A DNA stretch of 64,000 nt from an uncultured Flavobacteriales bacterium (lineage in GTDB: Bacteria > Bacteroidota > Bacteroidia > Flavobacteriales_F > PHOS-HE28), in the NCBI GenBank assembly GCA_937872175.1, contig CALMPI010000042.1, positions 23,989 through 87,988 of the forward strand. The letters run 5' to 3'. The translations under genes and the position numbers were made by a program. Each line of letters starts with the position of its first letter. Within the stretch, counting starts at the first letter, position 1. This document shows, piece after piece, positions 43,190 through 51,428 of the stretch. The notes beneath the pieces are model-generated. The model saw only the letters and a program-made list of their open reading frames with translations, made no database searches and was not told where the DNA came from.

Positions 43190-43936
43190 ATGAGCGCAGC
43201 ACTCAACCTCATCGACCCCGCGAAGCCCAAGCGCATCGCCCTCCTCGCCGCCAACGCAAGCACCAGCAAGCAGACCGGCTGGCCCATCGGCTTCTGGTGG
43301 GCCGAACTCACGCACCCCTACTGGGAATTTGTGGAGAAGGGCTACCAGGTGGACATCTTCAGCCCCGACGGCGGTGATCTGGAGGCCGACGGCTTCAGCG
43401 ATCCCGAGCACGAGAGCGGCTACAGCGCGGCCGACATCCTGAGCCTGGGCTTCAAGAAGAGCGCCAAGCACGCCGGTCTCGTGAAGAACACCAAGCCCAT
43501 CAGCGCGATCAAGGTGGCCGACTATGACGCCGTGTTCCTCAGCGGTGGCCAGAGCCCCATGTACACCTTTATTGACAACACCAAGCTGCACCAGCTGGTG
43601 GTCGATTTCCACGAGGCGAAGAAGGTGGTGGCCATCGTGTGCCACGCCACCTGCATCCTGCTGAAGGCGAAGACCGCCGATGGCAAGCTGCTGGTGGACG
43701 GCAGGACCTGGACCGGCTTCGCCGATGCCGAGGAGCAGTTCGCGGACAACTTCGTGGGCCAGCGCATCCAGCCCTTCTGGATCGAGACCGAGGCGCGGAA
43801 GCTGCCCAACACCAACTTCATCACCGGGGGGATGTTCAAGGCCTTCGCCGTGCGGGATGGTCGGTTGATCACCGGCCAGCAGCAGTTCAGCGGCGCGGCC
43901 ACGGCCCGAATGGTGATCGAGGCGCTTGGCGCCTAG
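43190..43936 (+). CDS. DJ-1/PfpI-family protein (Hsp31-like class I amidotransferase fold)
   Basis: The 248-residue cytosolic protein shows the DJ-1/PfpI fold of the long Hsp31-like group: IALLAANASTSKQTGWPIGF WWAEL with E39, VDIFSPDGGDLEAD, AVFLSGGQSPMY, and the nucleophile elbow AIVCHATCIL with C151 and H152. Relatives act as glyoxalases or chaperones under carbonyl stress. The start after two palindromes is the first that gives family sequence. The divergent HxlR regulator and its operator suggest induction by reactive electrophiles; this is inference. Confidence 0.88.
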   Translation: MSAALNLIDPAKPKRIALLAANASTSKQTGWPIGFWWAELTHPYWEFVEKGYQVDIFSPDGGDLEADGFSDPEHESGYSAADILSLGFKKSAKHAGLVKNTKPISAIKVADYDAVFLSGGQSPMYTFIDNTKLHQLVVDFHEAKKVVAIVCHATCILLKAKTADGKLLVDGRTWTGFADAEEQFADNFVGQRIQPFWIETEARKLPNTNFITGGMFKAFAVRDGRLITGQQQFSGAATARMVIEALGA

Positions 43937-43964
43937 CACTACGTCGGGGCAGCCCACCTGTAGC

Positions 43965-43983
43965 GTCGACCCACCGGGTCGAC
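43965..43983. repeat. GTCGACCC palindrome
   Basis: GTCGACCC-ACC-GGGTCGAC is a perfect hairpin inside TAGCGTCGACCCACCGGGTC, a form I recognise as a commonly dispersed palindromic repeat in GC-rich environmental genomes. It lies 29 bp after the DJ-1 stop codon and has no T-run. It may act as a weak terminator. Confidence 0.65.
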
Positions 43984-44034
43984 CTACCGGGTGCGCTGGC
44001 CCGTTGATCCCAGCATCCGAATGAACCTGTTCCG

Positions 44035-44967
44035 ATGATCATCAAGCGCCGTTTCCACCCCCTGAAGGTGCTGCCCTACGTGCAGGGCGAGCTGCTGCTG
44101 GCCTTGGTCACGGCGTTGCTGGCCTTCTCGCTGCACCGCTGGGAACCGCTGGTGGCATTGCCCTTCAGCATCGCCGCCACACTGGGCGGAGCGCTGGCCA
44201 TCTTCATCGGCTTCCGCAACAACAGCGCCTACGGCCGGTGGTGGGAGGCGCGCACGTTGTGGGGCGGTATCGTGAACAGCACACGGGTGCTGGCGCGGCT
44301 CATCATCACCTTCACGGACAGCCACGCGCACCAGCCCCACTTCGATCGCGCCCGCAGCGAGGCCTTCAAGCGGGAGATGGTGTGGAAGGTGATCGCCTGG
44401 GCCCACGCGCTGCGCTTCCACCTGCGCGGTCAGAGCGACTGGTCGGTCGTGGCAGCACTGATGCCAGCGGAGGAGCGGGCCGCGGTGGACGCGGCGGCCA
44501 ACAAGCCGAACGTGGTGATGCAGCTGATCGGACAGCGGATCTACCGGGCCATGGCCGATGGCACCCTGGGCGGCTTCGACAGCTTCCAGATGGAAGGGCA
44601 ACTGCTCGCGCTGGCCAACCACCAGGGCGGCTGCGAGCGCATCAAGAACACGCCCCTGCTGCGCCAGTACCACTTCTTCACGCGGCTCTTCCTGCAGGTC
44701 TTCATCGTGCTGCTGCCCTTCTGCCTGGTGGCCGACCTGGATCGCATGGGCATCGGCTGGGTCGTGGTCCCCGTGGCGCTCGTCATCAGCTTCGTGTTCG
44801 CCATCATCGGCAAGGTGGGCGAGGTGAACGAGGACCCCTTCGAGGGCCGCATCACCGATGTGCCGCTCAACGCCCTGTGCAACACCATCGAGCGCGACCT
44901 GCGCGAGCTGTTGGGCGAGGCGGAGCTGCCCGCGAAGCGCCAGCCCGTGGACGGCTACCTCGATTGA
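44035..44967 (+). CDS. Bestrophin-family anion channel
   Basis: The 310-residue protein matches bacterial bestrophins: an N-terminal amphipathic start (MIIKRRFHPLKVLPYVQGEL), helix 2 with PFSIAATLGGALAIFIGFRN NSAYGRWWEAR, and the late neck and helix segments QYHFFTRLFLQVFIVLLPF and EDPFEGRITDVPLNALCNTI. Family members form pentameric channels in the inner membrane. The DUF481 gene begins 3 bp after its stop. Confidence 0.93.
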   Translation: MIIKRRFHPLKVLPYVQGELLLALVTALLAFSLHRWEPLVALPFSIAATLGGALAIFIGFRNNSAYGRWWEARTLWGGIVNSTRVLARLIITFTDSHAHQPHFDRARSEAFKREMVWKVIAWAHALRFHLRGQSDWSVVAALMPAEERAAVDAAANKPNVVMQLIGQRIYRAMADGTLGGFDSFQMEGQLLALANHQGGCERIKNTPLLRQYHFFTRLFLQVFIVLLPFCLVADLDRMGIGWVVVPVALVISFVFAIIGKVGEVNEDPFEGRITDVPLNALCNTIERDLRELLGEAELPAKRQPVDGYLD

Positions 44968-44970
44968 TCC

Positions 44971-45741
44971 ATGCGCGTGCGCTGCGTCATCGGCTTTCTT
45001 GCGCTCTCCATCATGGGCCGCGCGCAACTCAGCGAAGTAGACACGCTGCGCTGGCAGTACCGGGTGAGCGCCACCGGCAATTGGCTGCGCGGCAACATCG
45101 AGCAGTTCATGCTGCTGGGCACCGCCGAGATCGCCCATGTGAAGGAGCGCTGGGGCTTCAAGAGCGCCATCACCTATCAGTACGGCACCTTCTTCTACCG
45201 GCAGACCCTGGGCGAGGGCATCTGGCGCAACTTCGTGTACGCGGACCCGCGGGCCCGGCTCTATCCCTACCTCATGCTCTGGTACCAGCAGAGCTACCAG
45301 CGCGGCATCGACCACCGCACGCAGGTGGGACCCGGGCTCACCTATGTGCTGCTCCGGAAGAACGCACAGCTGCTGAAGCTATCCGCCACCGCCACCTACG
45401 AGACCAGCACCTTCCGCAGTTCGACGTACAGGGAACGTCCGGACCTCACCGATCCTTTGATCGAGACCTATCGACTGACCGGCCGGCTCTACGGAGAACA
45501 TCGCATCATGAAGGGCCTGATGCGCCTGCAATACGAAGCGTGGGTGCAGCCCTCGCTCACGGATGCGGACAACCTGCGTGCCCACGTGGATGCGGCCTTG
45601 AGCATCCCGCTGAAGAAGGGCTTCGCCCTGCGCCAGGCCGTGAACTGGAGCTACGAGAGCGTGGTGCAGCAGCGCAACACGTACGAGGACCTGGTGTGGA
45701 CCTTCGGGGTGAGCTTCGAAGGCCGATCGAAGGCCCACTGA
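44971..45741 (+). CDS. DUF481 outer-membrane beta-barrel protein
   Basis: The 256-residue protein has a signal peptide (MRVRCVIGFLALSIMGRAQ) and alternating beta-strand pattern with aromatic girdles (YRVSATGNWLRGNIEQFMLL, RLYPYLMLWYQQSYQRGIDH, QVGPGLTYVLLRKNAQLLKL), typical of DUF481 barrels. The function is unknown. It follows the bestrophin by 3 bp, so the two are cotranscribed, but a functional link is not known. Confidence 0.83.
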   Translation: MRVRCVIGFLALSIMGRAQLSEVDTLRWQYRVSATGNWLRGNIEQFMLLGTAEIAHVKERWGFKSAITYQYGTFFYRQTLGEGIWRNFVYADPRARLYPYLMLWYQQSYQRGIDHRTQVGPGLTYVLLRKNAQLLKLSATATYETSTFRSSTYRERPDLTDPLIETYRLTGRLYGEHRIMKGLMRLQYEAWVQPSLTDADNLRAHVDAALSIPLKKGFALRQAVNWSYESVVQQRNTYEDLVWTFGVSFEGRSKAH

Positions 45742-45773
45742 CAACGAACAACCGACCACGAACCACAGCATCC

Positions 45774-46379
45774 ATGACCATCACCATCATCGGCGCCGGC
45801 AACATCGGCGGCACGCTCGCGGAGAAATGGAAGTCCGCAGGACACGACATCCTGATCGGCGCCCGCGATCCCAACGACGAGGAGACCCTGAAGTGGGCCC
45901 AAGGCATCGGCGCCCGTGTGATGCCCATCGCGGACGCGGTGAAGGCCGGTGATGCCGTGCTGATCGCCACGCCCGGCAAGGTGGTGGCCGATCTGGCCGC
46001 GTCGCTGGGCGACGCGCTCAATGGCAAGCTCGTCATGGACGCCACCAACATGGCGGGTCCCCTGGGCACGGCGCCCGGCTTCGAGGCCCTGCGCGCGACC
46101 GGTGCCGATGCCGTGAAGGTCTTCAACTGCACGGGCTGGGAGAACCTCGCCGATGTGCGCTACGGCGATCAAGTGGCGGACATGTTCATGGCCGGAGGCA
46201 GCGAACGCGCGAAGGGAACGGTGCGCGACCTGGTGAAGACCGTGGGCTTTGAGGAGTGCCATGACCTCGGCGGTGACGACAAGGTGCCCATCCTGGAGGG
46301 CTTCGCGCTGGTGTGGATCGACCTGGCCATCTTCCAGAGGATGGGACGCGGCATCGCATTCAAGCTCATGCGGCGCTGA
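45774..46379 (+). CDS. NADP-binding oxidoreductase of the F420-reductase-like family
   Basis: The 201-residue cytosolic protein begins with the Rossmann motif TIIGAGNIGGTLAEKW and GHDILIGARDPND. It continues with AVLIATPGKVVADLAASLGD, LVMDATNMAGP and VKVFNCTGWENLADVRY, matching the NADPH-dependent F420 reductase-like/pyrroline-5-carboxylate-reductase N-terminal family. True F420 use is unlikely in this phylum, so the substrate is open. ATG 45774 was chosen because it directly begins the nucleotide-binding motif. It lies 32 bp after the DUF481 gene. Confidence 0.85.
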   Translation: MTITIIGAGNIGGTLAEKWKSAGHDILIGARDPNDEETLKWAQGIGARVMPIADAVKAGDAVLIATPGKVVADLAASLGDALNGKLVMDATNMAGPLGTAPGFEALRATGADAVKVFNCTGWENLADVRYGDQVADMFMAGGSERAKGTVRDLVKTVGFEECHDLGGDDKVPILEGFALVWIDLAIFQRMGRGIAFKLMRR

Positions 46380-46414
46380 GAAGCTACATTCGGCGGCGAC
46401 CTAACACACATCCC

Positions 46415-46855
46415 ATGCCCATCAACCGAAAAGCCACCGCCACCTGGAGCGGCACCGGCAAGGAAGGCTCAGGCCACGTCACCACGACGAGCGGCGCGCT
46501 CAGCAGCACCCCGCACTCGTTCCTCACCCGTTTCGTGAGCGAGGACGGTCGCGCCGGCACCAACCCCGAGGAGCTCGTCGCCGCCGCCCATGCCAGCTGC
46601 TTCACCATGAAGCTGAGCTTCGTGCTCAACGCGGCCGGCTTCACCGCCGACCGGCTCGATTGCACCGCCACCGTGACCATGGACAAGGTGGGCGACGGCA
46701 TGGGCGTGGTGGGCATCCACCTCGACCTCACCGGCAGCGTACCCGGCATCGACGCGGCGAAGTTCCAGGCCTGCGCCGAGGATGCCAAGGCCAACTGTCC
46801 CATCAGCCAGCTGTTGCGCAGCGTACCCATCACCCTGAGCGCATCGCTTGCCTGA
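46415..46855 (+). CDS. OsmC/Ohr-family peroxiredoxin
   Basis: The 146-residue protein matches the OsmC subfamily: RKATATWSGTGKEGSGHVTT, NPEELVAAAHASCFTMKLSF with the first catalytic Cys, and the second Cys in AKANCPISQLL. OsmC reduces organic hydroperoxides in the cytosol. It starts 35 bp after the oxidoreductase. It ends over the start of a carbonic-anhydrase remnant read in another frame. Confidence 0.95.
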   Translation: MPINRKATATWSGTGKEGSGHVTTTSGALSSTPHSFLTRFVSEDGRAGTNPEELVAAAHASCFTMKLSFVLNAAGFTADRLDCTATVTMDKVGDGMGVVGIHLDLTGSVPGIDAAKFQACAEDAKANCPISQLLRSVPITLSASLA

Positions 46856-46856
46856 A

Positions 46857-47024
46857 CGGTCGGATCCGCACCACGAGCGGGATCGCTGGTACACGGAACG
46901 CCTGCCCATGATCCACGGCCGGGTCTTCGATGTGCGCACCGGTCAACTCAAGGACCTTGGCCTGAACATGGAGCGGGAGTTCATGGCCATCCGCAAGGTG
47001 TACGACCTGAAGCCGAAGAACTGA
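46857..47024 (+). pseudogene. C-terminal remnant of a beta-carbonic anhydrase
   Basis: One frame of this gap encodes about 55 residues: RDRWYTERLPMIHGRVFDVR, TGQLKDLGLNMEREFMAIRK, VYDLKPKN, then a stop. It fits the end of beta-class carbonic anhydrases, which have W, then eight residues, then HGW-Y-DGLLKDL; the spacing W-to-HG is the same here, with the usual W replaced by R. The catalytic zinc ligands lie in the missing N-terminal part, so it cannot be an enzyme. There is no good start codon; the frame opens within the end of osmC. Confidence 0.6.
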
Positions 47025-47033
47025 TCGGCAGGT

Positions 47034-48854
47034 CTATTCGGCCTTGATCCCTTCGCGTTCCAGTTCCGCTGCGATGCTCGCCGCATTCGCGTTGTTCGGG
47101 TCCATCTGCGCGGCACGCGTGTAGTGGATCAGCGCCTCGCGCTTGTCGCCGAGATCCAGACAGGCCTCGGCGTAGCTGTCGTACACGTTGGAGCTCCTCG
47201 GGTAGAGCTTCATGTTGATGAAGAAGAGGTCGCGCGCCTGTTGGGCTTTGCCCGTGTTCATCAGCTCGTATCCGATCGCGTTCAACCGCTGTTCGTTCAC
47301 GGCTTCGTCGTTGGGGTCCGCGGCCAGGAGCGCGGTGTAGGCCCTCAGGGCCGCGTCGCGATCGCCGCGTTGCACATGCTCGAACGGGATGATCTCATCG
47401 TCCTGCATGCGGGGCATCGCCGCGATCAGCTCATCGGGGTCGCCATTGCTTACGCGGAGCGTCATGCGGCCCGCGCTGTCCGGCACGAAGCGGCGCCGTC
47501 GCTCATCCGTGCGGCTCACGAACACCCCTTCCCCGATGTGGACCAGTTCGGTCGCGGGTTCGCGCAGCGGTCCGCGGAGGAGCTTGCCGTCGCGCACCGT
47601 GATGGTGACCAGGTCGTCGTTGCCGCCTTCGTAGCGCCCGGTAAGCGCCTGCATCGCTGCGGCGTCCATCGGCACTTGCTTGAGCGATGGAACGATGCCT
47701 GGCCAGTCATATGCGCGCATCACGGAGCGGACCACTTCGTACATGAAAGCAGGTTGGTTGGCGTTGATGAGGATCACGACCCCCTTGCCGCTCCCGGCAT
47801 GGCCGATGATCTCGCCGCAGAAGCCCTCGTTCCAGCCGCCGTGCTCGAAATAACGCTCGCCGCGCTTTTCGATGAGCATCAAGCCAGCACCTCCCTGCGG
47901 CTCCACGATGGGCTCCACCATCTGCCTGGCCGTGGCGCGTGTGAGCACCTTACCGCTGTCTGTCGCCAGGGTCCTCTGCATATCGATGACGAACCGCGCG
48001 AGGTCCGTCGCGGTGGTCCACAGGCCATCGGGCGAGATCTCGGGATACACGTGCCACTTGCCCACTGCCATGGAGCCGTTGGGCACGTAGCCGCTGGCGG
48101 CGTTGTGCACCATGGTCGAAGGAAGGGGTTGTTCGTAGGTGCTTCGGGTCATGCCCAGCGGCTTCAGCACCAGCTCGTGCATGTGCTGCGGGATGGTGCC
48201 GCCTTTCGCATCCAGGATCAGCTGCGAGGCCACGCAATAGCCGCCGCCTGAATACCTCCATGCCCTTCCAGGTACCTGATCCACGACCACAGGGGGCGAG
48301 TTGGCGGGAGCTTCGCCATTGAGGATGTTGACAAGCGTGGGCAAGGGAGCGCCCTGCCGATAGCCTTGGAAGCCATGCACGGTGGTGCCCGCCACGTGAC
48401 CCAGCAGGCGCTTCAATGTCACCTTCTCCGTGGCGGTGAATTCGTTCTCCGGTACTTTCCACGAGCTGAGCCGGGTGTTCACATCGGCATCGAGCTGCAG
48501 CACGCCTTGTTCCACCAGCTTCAACGCGGCCATGGCGAACACGGGCTTGCTGATGGAGGCGGCCTGGAACAAGGTGCTGTCCGTGACCGGCAGCTTCGTG
48601 GCGGTGTCCATCACCCCGTAGCTCTTCGCCCAGGCGATCTTGAAGCTGTCGATCACCGCGATGCTGACGCCGTGCACACCGTAGTGCTTCATGCGTTCCT
48701 CGATGGTCCACAGGCTGTCGCCCTCGATGAACACGGGGTTGCACAGCCCGGTCTCCACGTGGCGCCGAAGGAACTCGGCGGGGTCGTCCGTGCGGTGTGG
48801 CGTCTGGCAGGCCGGTAGTGCGGTGAGCGCAAGGAACAGGATGATGGGTCGCAT
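47034..48854 (-). CDS. Beta-lactamase-fold serine hydrolase lipoprotein with C-terminal TPRs
   Basis: The 606-residue protein has a lipoprotein signal (ILFLALTALPACQTP; Cys after LPA) and a class C beta-lactamase/DD-peptidase-like domain (about 40-420). S100-x-x-K103 (SISK), Y201 in YSGGGY and HGG (338-340) form the expected active site. About 150 residues of linker and TPRs end it (RDAALRAYTALLAADPNDE, ALIHYTRAAQMDPNNANA). Such proteins are usually esterases or peptidases rather than resistance enzymes. The start was placed at the lipoprotein signal. It is convergent with the carbonic anhydrase remnant. Confidence 0.9.
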   Translation of the reverse strand: MRPIILFLALTALPACQTPHRTDDPAEFLRRHVETGLCNPVFIEGDSLWTIEERMKHYGVHGVSIAVIDSFKIAWAKSYGVMDTATKLPVTDSTLFQAASISKPVFAMAALKLVEQGVLQLDADVNTRLSSWKVPENEFTATEKVTLKRLLGHVAGTTVHGFQGYRQGAPLPTLVNILNGEAPANSPPVVVDQVPGRAWRYSGGGYCVASQLILDAKGGTIPQHMHELVLKPLGMTRSTYEQPLPSTMVHNAASGYVPNGSMAVGKWHVYPEISPDGLWTTATDLARFVIDMQRTLATDSGKVLTRATARQMVEPIVEPQGGAGLMLIEKRGERYFEHGGWNEGFCGEIIGHAGSGKGVVILINANQPAFMYEVVRSVMRAYDWPGIVPSLKQVPMDAAAMQALTGRYEGGNDDLVTITVRDGKLLRGPLREPATELVHIGEGVFVSRTDERRRRFVPDSAGRMTLRVSNGDPDELIAAMPRMQDDEIIPFEHVQRGDRDAALRAYTALLAADPNDEAVNEQRLNAIGYELMNTGKAQQARDLFFINMKLYPRSSNVYDSYAEACLDLGDKREALIHYTRAAQMDPNNANAASIAAELEREGIKAE

Positions 48855-48968
48855 ACCGGGATGGTTTGGCCGGTAAAGGTCGTCCGGACCGATGGCCTGG
48901 GGATCCGGAAAGTGCGCGTGGGGTCCTCGGTGCGGGCACGATCGCACGAACGTCCCTTGCGGTCCGGA

Positions 48969-49640
48969 TCAGCGGAACAGCTCGATCACCTCGCCCTGAC
49001 GTGGGATGATGAAGCGGCACCCATCGCACGGGGTGGGCAGCTCCAGGCTGTCCACCATGGCGGCCTCGTGGTGCATCACCACCACGGCCCGTGCATCGAT
49101 GCGTTTGCCTTGAGCGTGCACGGTGCGCAGCAGCCAGGGCGTGACGAAGGCCACCGCCAGGTCGCGGGAGGCCAGCAGGTGCGCGGGGTCCTCGGTATCG
49201 CCTGCGATGTAGAGACGGCGACCCCGGATGCTGACGATGTACGACGCATGGGGCATCTCCGCATGTGCTGTGGCTTGCGGGTAGACGTAGATGCCCCGGG
49301 CTTCGAGTGCGGACAGGGCTGCGGCCTGCTCGCCTTCGGAAAGGAAGGGCGCGATCAGGTCCAGGCGTGTCGTGGCGAAGCGGCTGCTGTCGAAGTGGTC
49401 GAGGTGCCCGTGCGTGATCAGGGCCGTGCCCCGGACGCCGGCGATGTCGGCGGGCATCTCGTACGTGTCATAGCCCGAGTAGCCGGGCTGGTACGGGAAG
49501 TCGGTGAAGAGCGTCCAATCCTCGAGCCCGATCCGGAAGGCGCAGTTGCCGATGAAGGTGGCGTTCACACGCTGTGCGCAGGTGTGCAGCGGCACCAGGG
49601 CCAGCAGGAGGAGGGCGGCGGGGAGATGTGCGTGGCGCAT
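48969..49640 (-). CDS. Secreted metallo-beta-lactamase-fold hydrolase (UlaG-like)
   Basis: The 223-residue protein has a signal peptide (MRHAHLPAALLLLALVPLHT, cleavage near CAQ) and an MBL fold of the UlaG-like group: NCAFRIGLEDWTLFTDFPYQ, the metal motif THGHLDH (H77, H79, D81, H82), the later ligand region YIAGDTED, and VVMHHEAA. The substrate is unknown. It begins 32 bp after the DUF4139 gene on the same strand and could be cotranscribed with it. Confidence 0.87.
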   Translation of the reverse strand: MRHAHLPAALLLLALVPLHTCAQRVNATFIGNCAFRIGLEDWTLFTDFPYQPGYSGYDTYEMPADIAGVRGTALITHGHLDHFDSSRFATTRLDLIAPFLSEGEQAAALSALEARGIYVYPQATAHAEMPHASYIVSIRGRRLYIAGDTEDPAHLLASRDLAVAFVTPWLLRTVHAQGKRIDARAVVVMHHEAAMVDSLELPTPCDGCRFIIPRQGEVIELFR

Positions 49641-49672
49641 GTGCGGTCCGCAGGCTTCAGATGCACGCGAAA

Positions 49673-51283
49673 CTACTCCAGCACCACGGGCTGGTCCTTG
49701 GGGTGCTTCACCGTGTACACGAAGCTCAATTTGCGCATGGCCTTGGGCTCGAGGCTGAGGCGCCAGCTGAGCCGGCCGGTCTGTTCGTTCACCGAGGCAC
49801 CACCGGCGTCCTCGAGCTTCACCTCCACTTCGCTCCGCGGGCTCAGCGGATACTGGTCGCGAAGCTCAAGGTCCACAGCAGTGGATTTGGTGTTGCGTAC
49901 CGTGATATCCCACCCCCGCGTCACCGTGCGACGGCCACCGATCACCGCTTTGTCATCGGTGCCCTTGCGGCGCACCCGTTCCACCACGACGCCCTTGTCG
50001 CGGCCCAGGCTGATGGCCAAGGTGTCCTGCGGCCGGCTCAGGTCCAGATGGCTCTGGCCCACGAAGGTGCCCTCGAAGAACACGTTCGCCTGGCCCGGCA
50101 GCAGGTTCAGGTCCTCCCATCCGGTGGTGCGGGCATAGAGGAAGGCGTCGGGGTCCAGCTTCGGCGTGCAATAGTGCTGGTAGGTGGCCGGGATGCTGTG
50201 CGTGCGCACGCCGACGGTATGCGCCTGCCCGTCGCTGGGCACGCTGAACGGTGCGTCGATGGTGAACTCCACGGTGGTGGTGCGGTACACCACGGTGTTG
50301 TTGACCGTCGCGATCGCGTCCATGTCCTCCCGCTGCATCGTCACATCGCCCATGGCGGCCGGTGGCACTTCGCGGTAGGCCTCGCTCCTGGTCCGTGCGC
50401 CTCGGATGGCGATCGTCTCCAACATCACCGGCTGGTCCAGCACCCAGGCCTGCAGCTCGGGCATCACCCCGCCCTGCGTGGGGTTGCCGCTGCTCAGGCC
50501 CAGGTCCACCTTCATCCAGTCCTCGCCGGTGTTGTTCACCACCTGGGCCTTCATCAGCAGTTCGATCGGCTGCCCCACCGCCCTGGCCCGCAGATCGTAC
50601 GCCGGCGTCCAGCCTGCGCTGCGCACGAAGTAGCCCAGGGTGAAGCTGGCGGCCACTTCCGCAGGGCTGTCGAGCTCCACCACCACCTCGCTGGTGGGGC
50701 GCGGCGCCTGGGCCTGCAGGGTGCCCAACTGCTGCCGCAGTTTCTCGGCCTCCTCGTGGATGGCCTTCTTCTTCTCCTCCTGCGCCAGCCAGCCGGCCTT
50801 CATGGCCTTCATCCGCTCGCGCACGTAGTCGTTCACCGCCTGCAATTGCGCGGCGGTCAGCCCGTTCTGCTGCCCGCCCACCGCGCTGTTCTTCAGCAAC
50901 AGCTGCTCCTCGTTCACCCACACCTGCTGCAGTCCGTTCTCGATGGCCCAGTCGTGCTCGAGCTTCGTGATCCGCTCCTTGAGCTCCTCGATCTCCTTCT
51001 TTTTCGGGCTTTCCGTCAGGTAGTTGATCCGATGGTTGACGCTCAGGATCGTGTAGCCCCCCTTGCCGGTCACCTGGATGCTCATCGGGTCGAGCTCCTG
51101 GCTGAGGCCGGTGAAGACCAGCGTGGTGCGCCCGGCCGGAACGGTCGCGGTCGCCGATCGGCTCACCTGGGCGCCGCTCAGGAAGACCTTGGCGGCGTTG
51201 ATGCGGCTGGTGAGCGGACGTTCGCCTTCCGCGGCCTGGAGCACGGTCGACGCGGTGAGCAGGGAGAGGAGGAGGGTGCGCAT
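49673..51283 (-). CDS. DUF4139 (MuiA-type) secreted protein
   Basis: The 536-residue protein has a signal peptide (MRTLLLSLLTASTVLQAA), a DUF4140-like N-terminal domain (VFLSGAQVSRSATATVPAGR), a coiled coil at about 100-170 (KKKEIEELKERITKLEHDW, EEKKKAIHEEAEKLRQQL) and a long beta-rich DUF4139 domain ending near GWDITVRNTKSTAVDLELRD QYPLS. The family is sometimes called mucoidy inhibitor A; its molecular role is not established. The start was placed at the signal peptide. Confidence 0.88.
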   Translation of the reverse strand: MRTLLLSLLTASTVLQAAEGERPLTSRINAAKVFLSGAQVSRSATATVPAGRTTLVFTGLSQELDPMSIQVTGKGGYTILSVNHRINYLTESPKKKEIEELKERITKLEHDWAIENGLQQVWVNEEQLLLKNSAVGGQQNGLTAAQLQAVNDYVRERMKAMKAGWLAQEEKKKAIHEEAEKLRQQLGTLQAQAPRPTSEVVVELDSPAEVAASFTLGYFVRSAGWTPAYDLRARAVGQPIELLMKAQVVNNTGEDWMKVDLGLSSGNPTQGGVMPELQAWVLDQPVMLETIAIRGARTRSEAYREVPPAAMGDVTMQREDMDAIATVNNTVVYRTTTVEFTIDAPFSVPSDGQAHTVGVRTHSIPATYQHYCTPKLDPDAFLYARTTGWEDLNLLPGQANVFFEGTFVGQSHLDLSRPQDTLAISLGRDKGVVVERVRRKGTDDKAVIGGRRTVTRGWDITVRNTKSTAVDLELRDQYPLSPRSEVEVKLEDAGGASVNEQTGRLSWRLSLEPKAMRKLSFVYTVKHPKDQPVVLE

Positions 51284-51357
51284 GGGAGTGGAACGGTGCA
51301 AAGGAAGGCACCGTGCTCCCGCCCCGTACACGCGGCGTGCCGATCGGTTCAATGCAG

Positions 51358-51387
51358 GAAGGGCCGCCCCATGTGGAGCAGCCCTTC
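51358..51387 (-). terminator. Hairpin after the three-repeat T9SS gene
   Basis: GAAGGGCCGCCCC pairs with GGAGCAGCCCTTC (two G-U pairs in RNA) around a short loop, 41 bp after the stop codon of the T9SS gene at 51429. There is no strong T-run; a similar GAAGGGCCGC hairpin follows the T9SS gene at 62529. Confidence 0.5.
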
Positions 51388-51428
51388 GTTTCTGAACGTC
51401 GGCGGGTCCGCCGGTCAGGTGACCGCGC

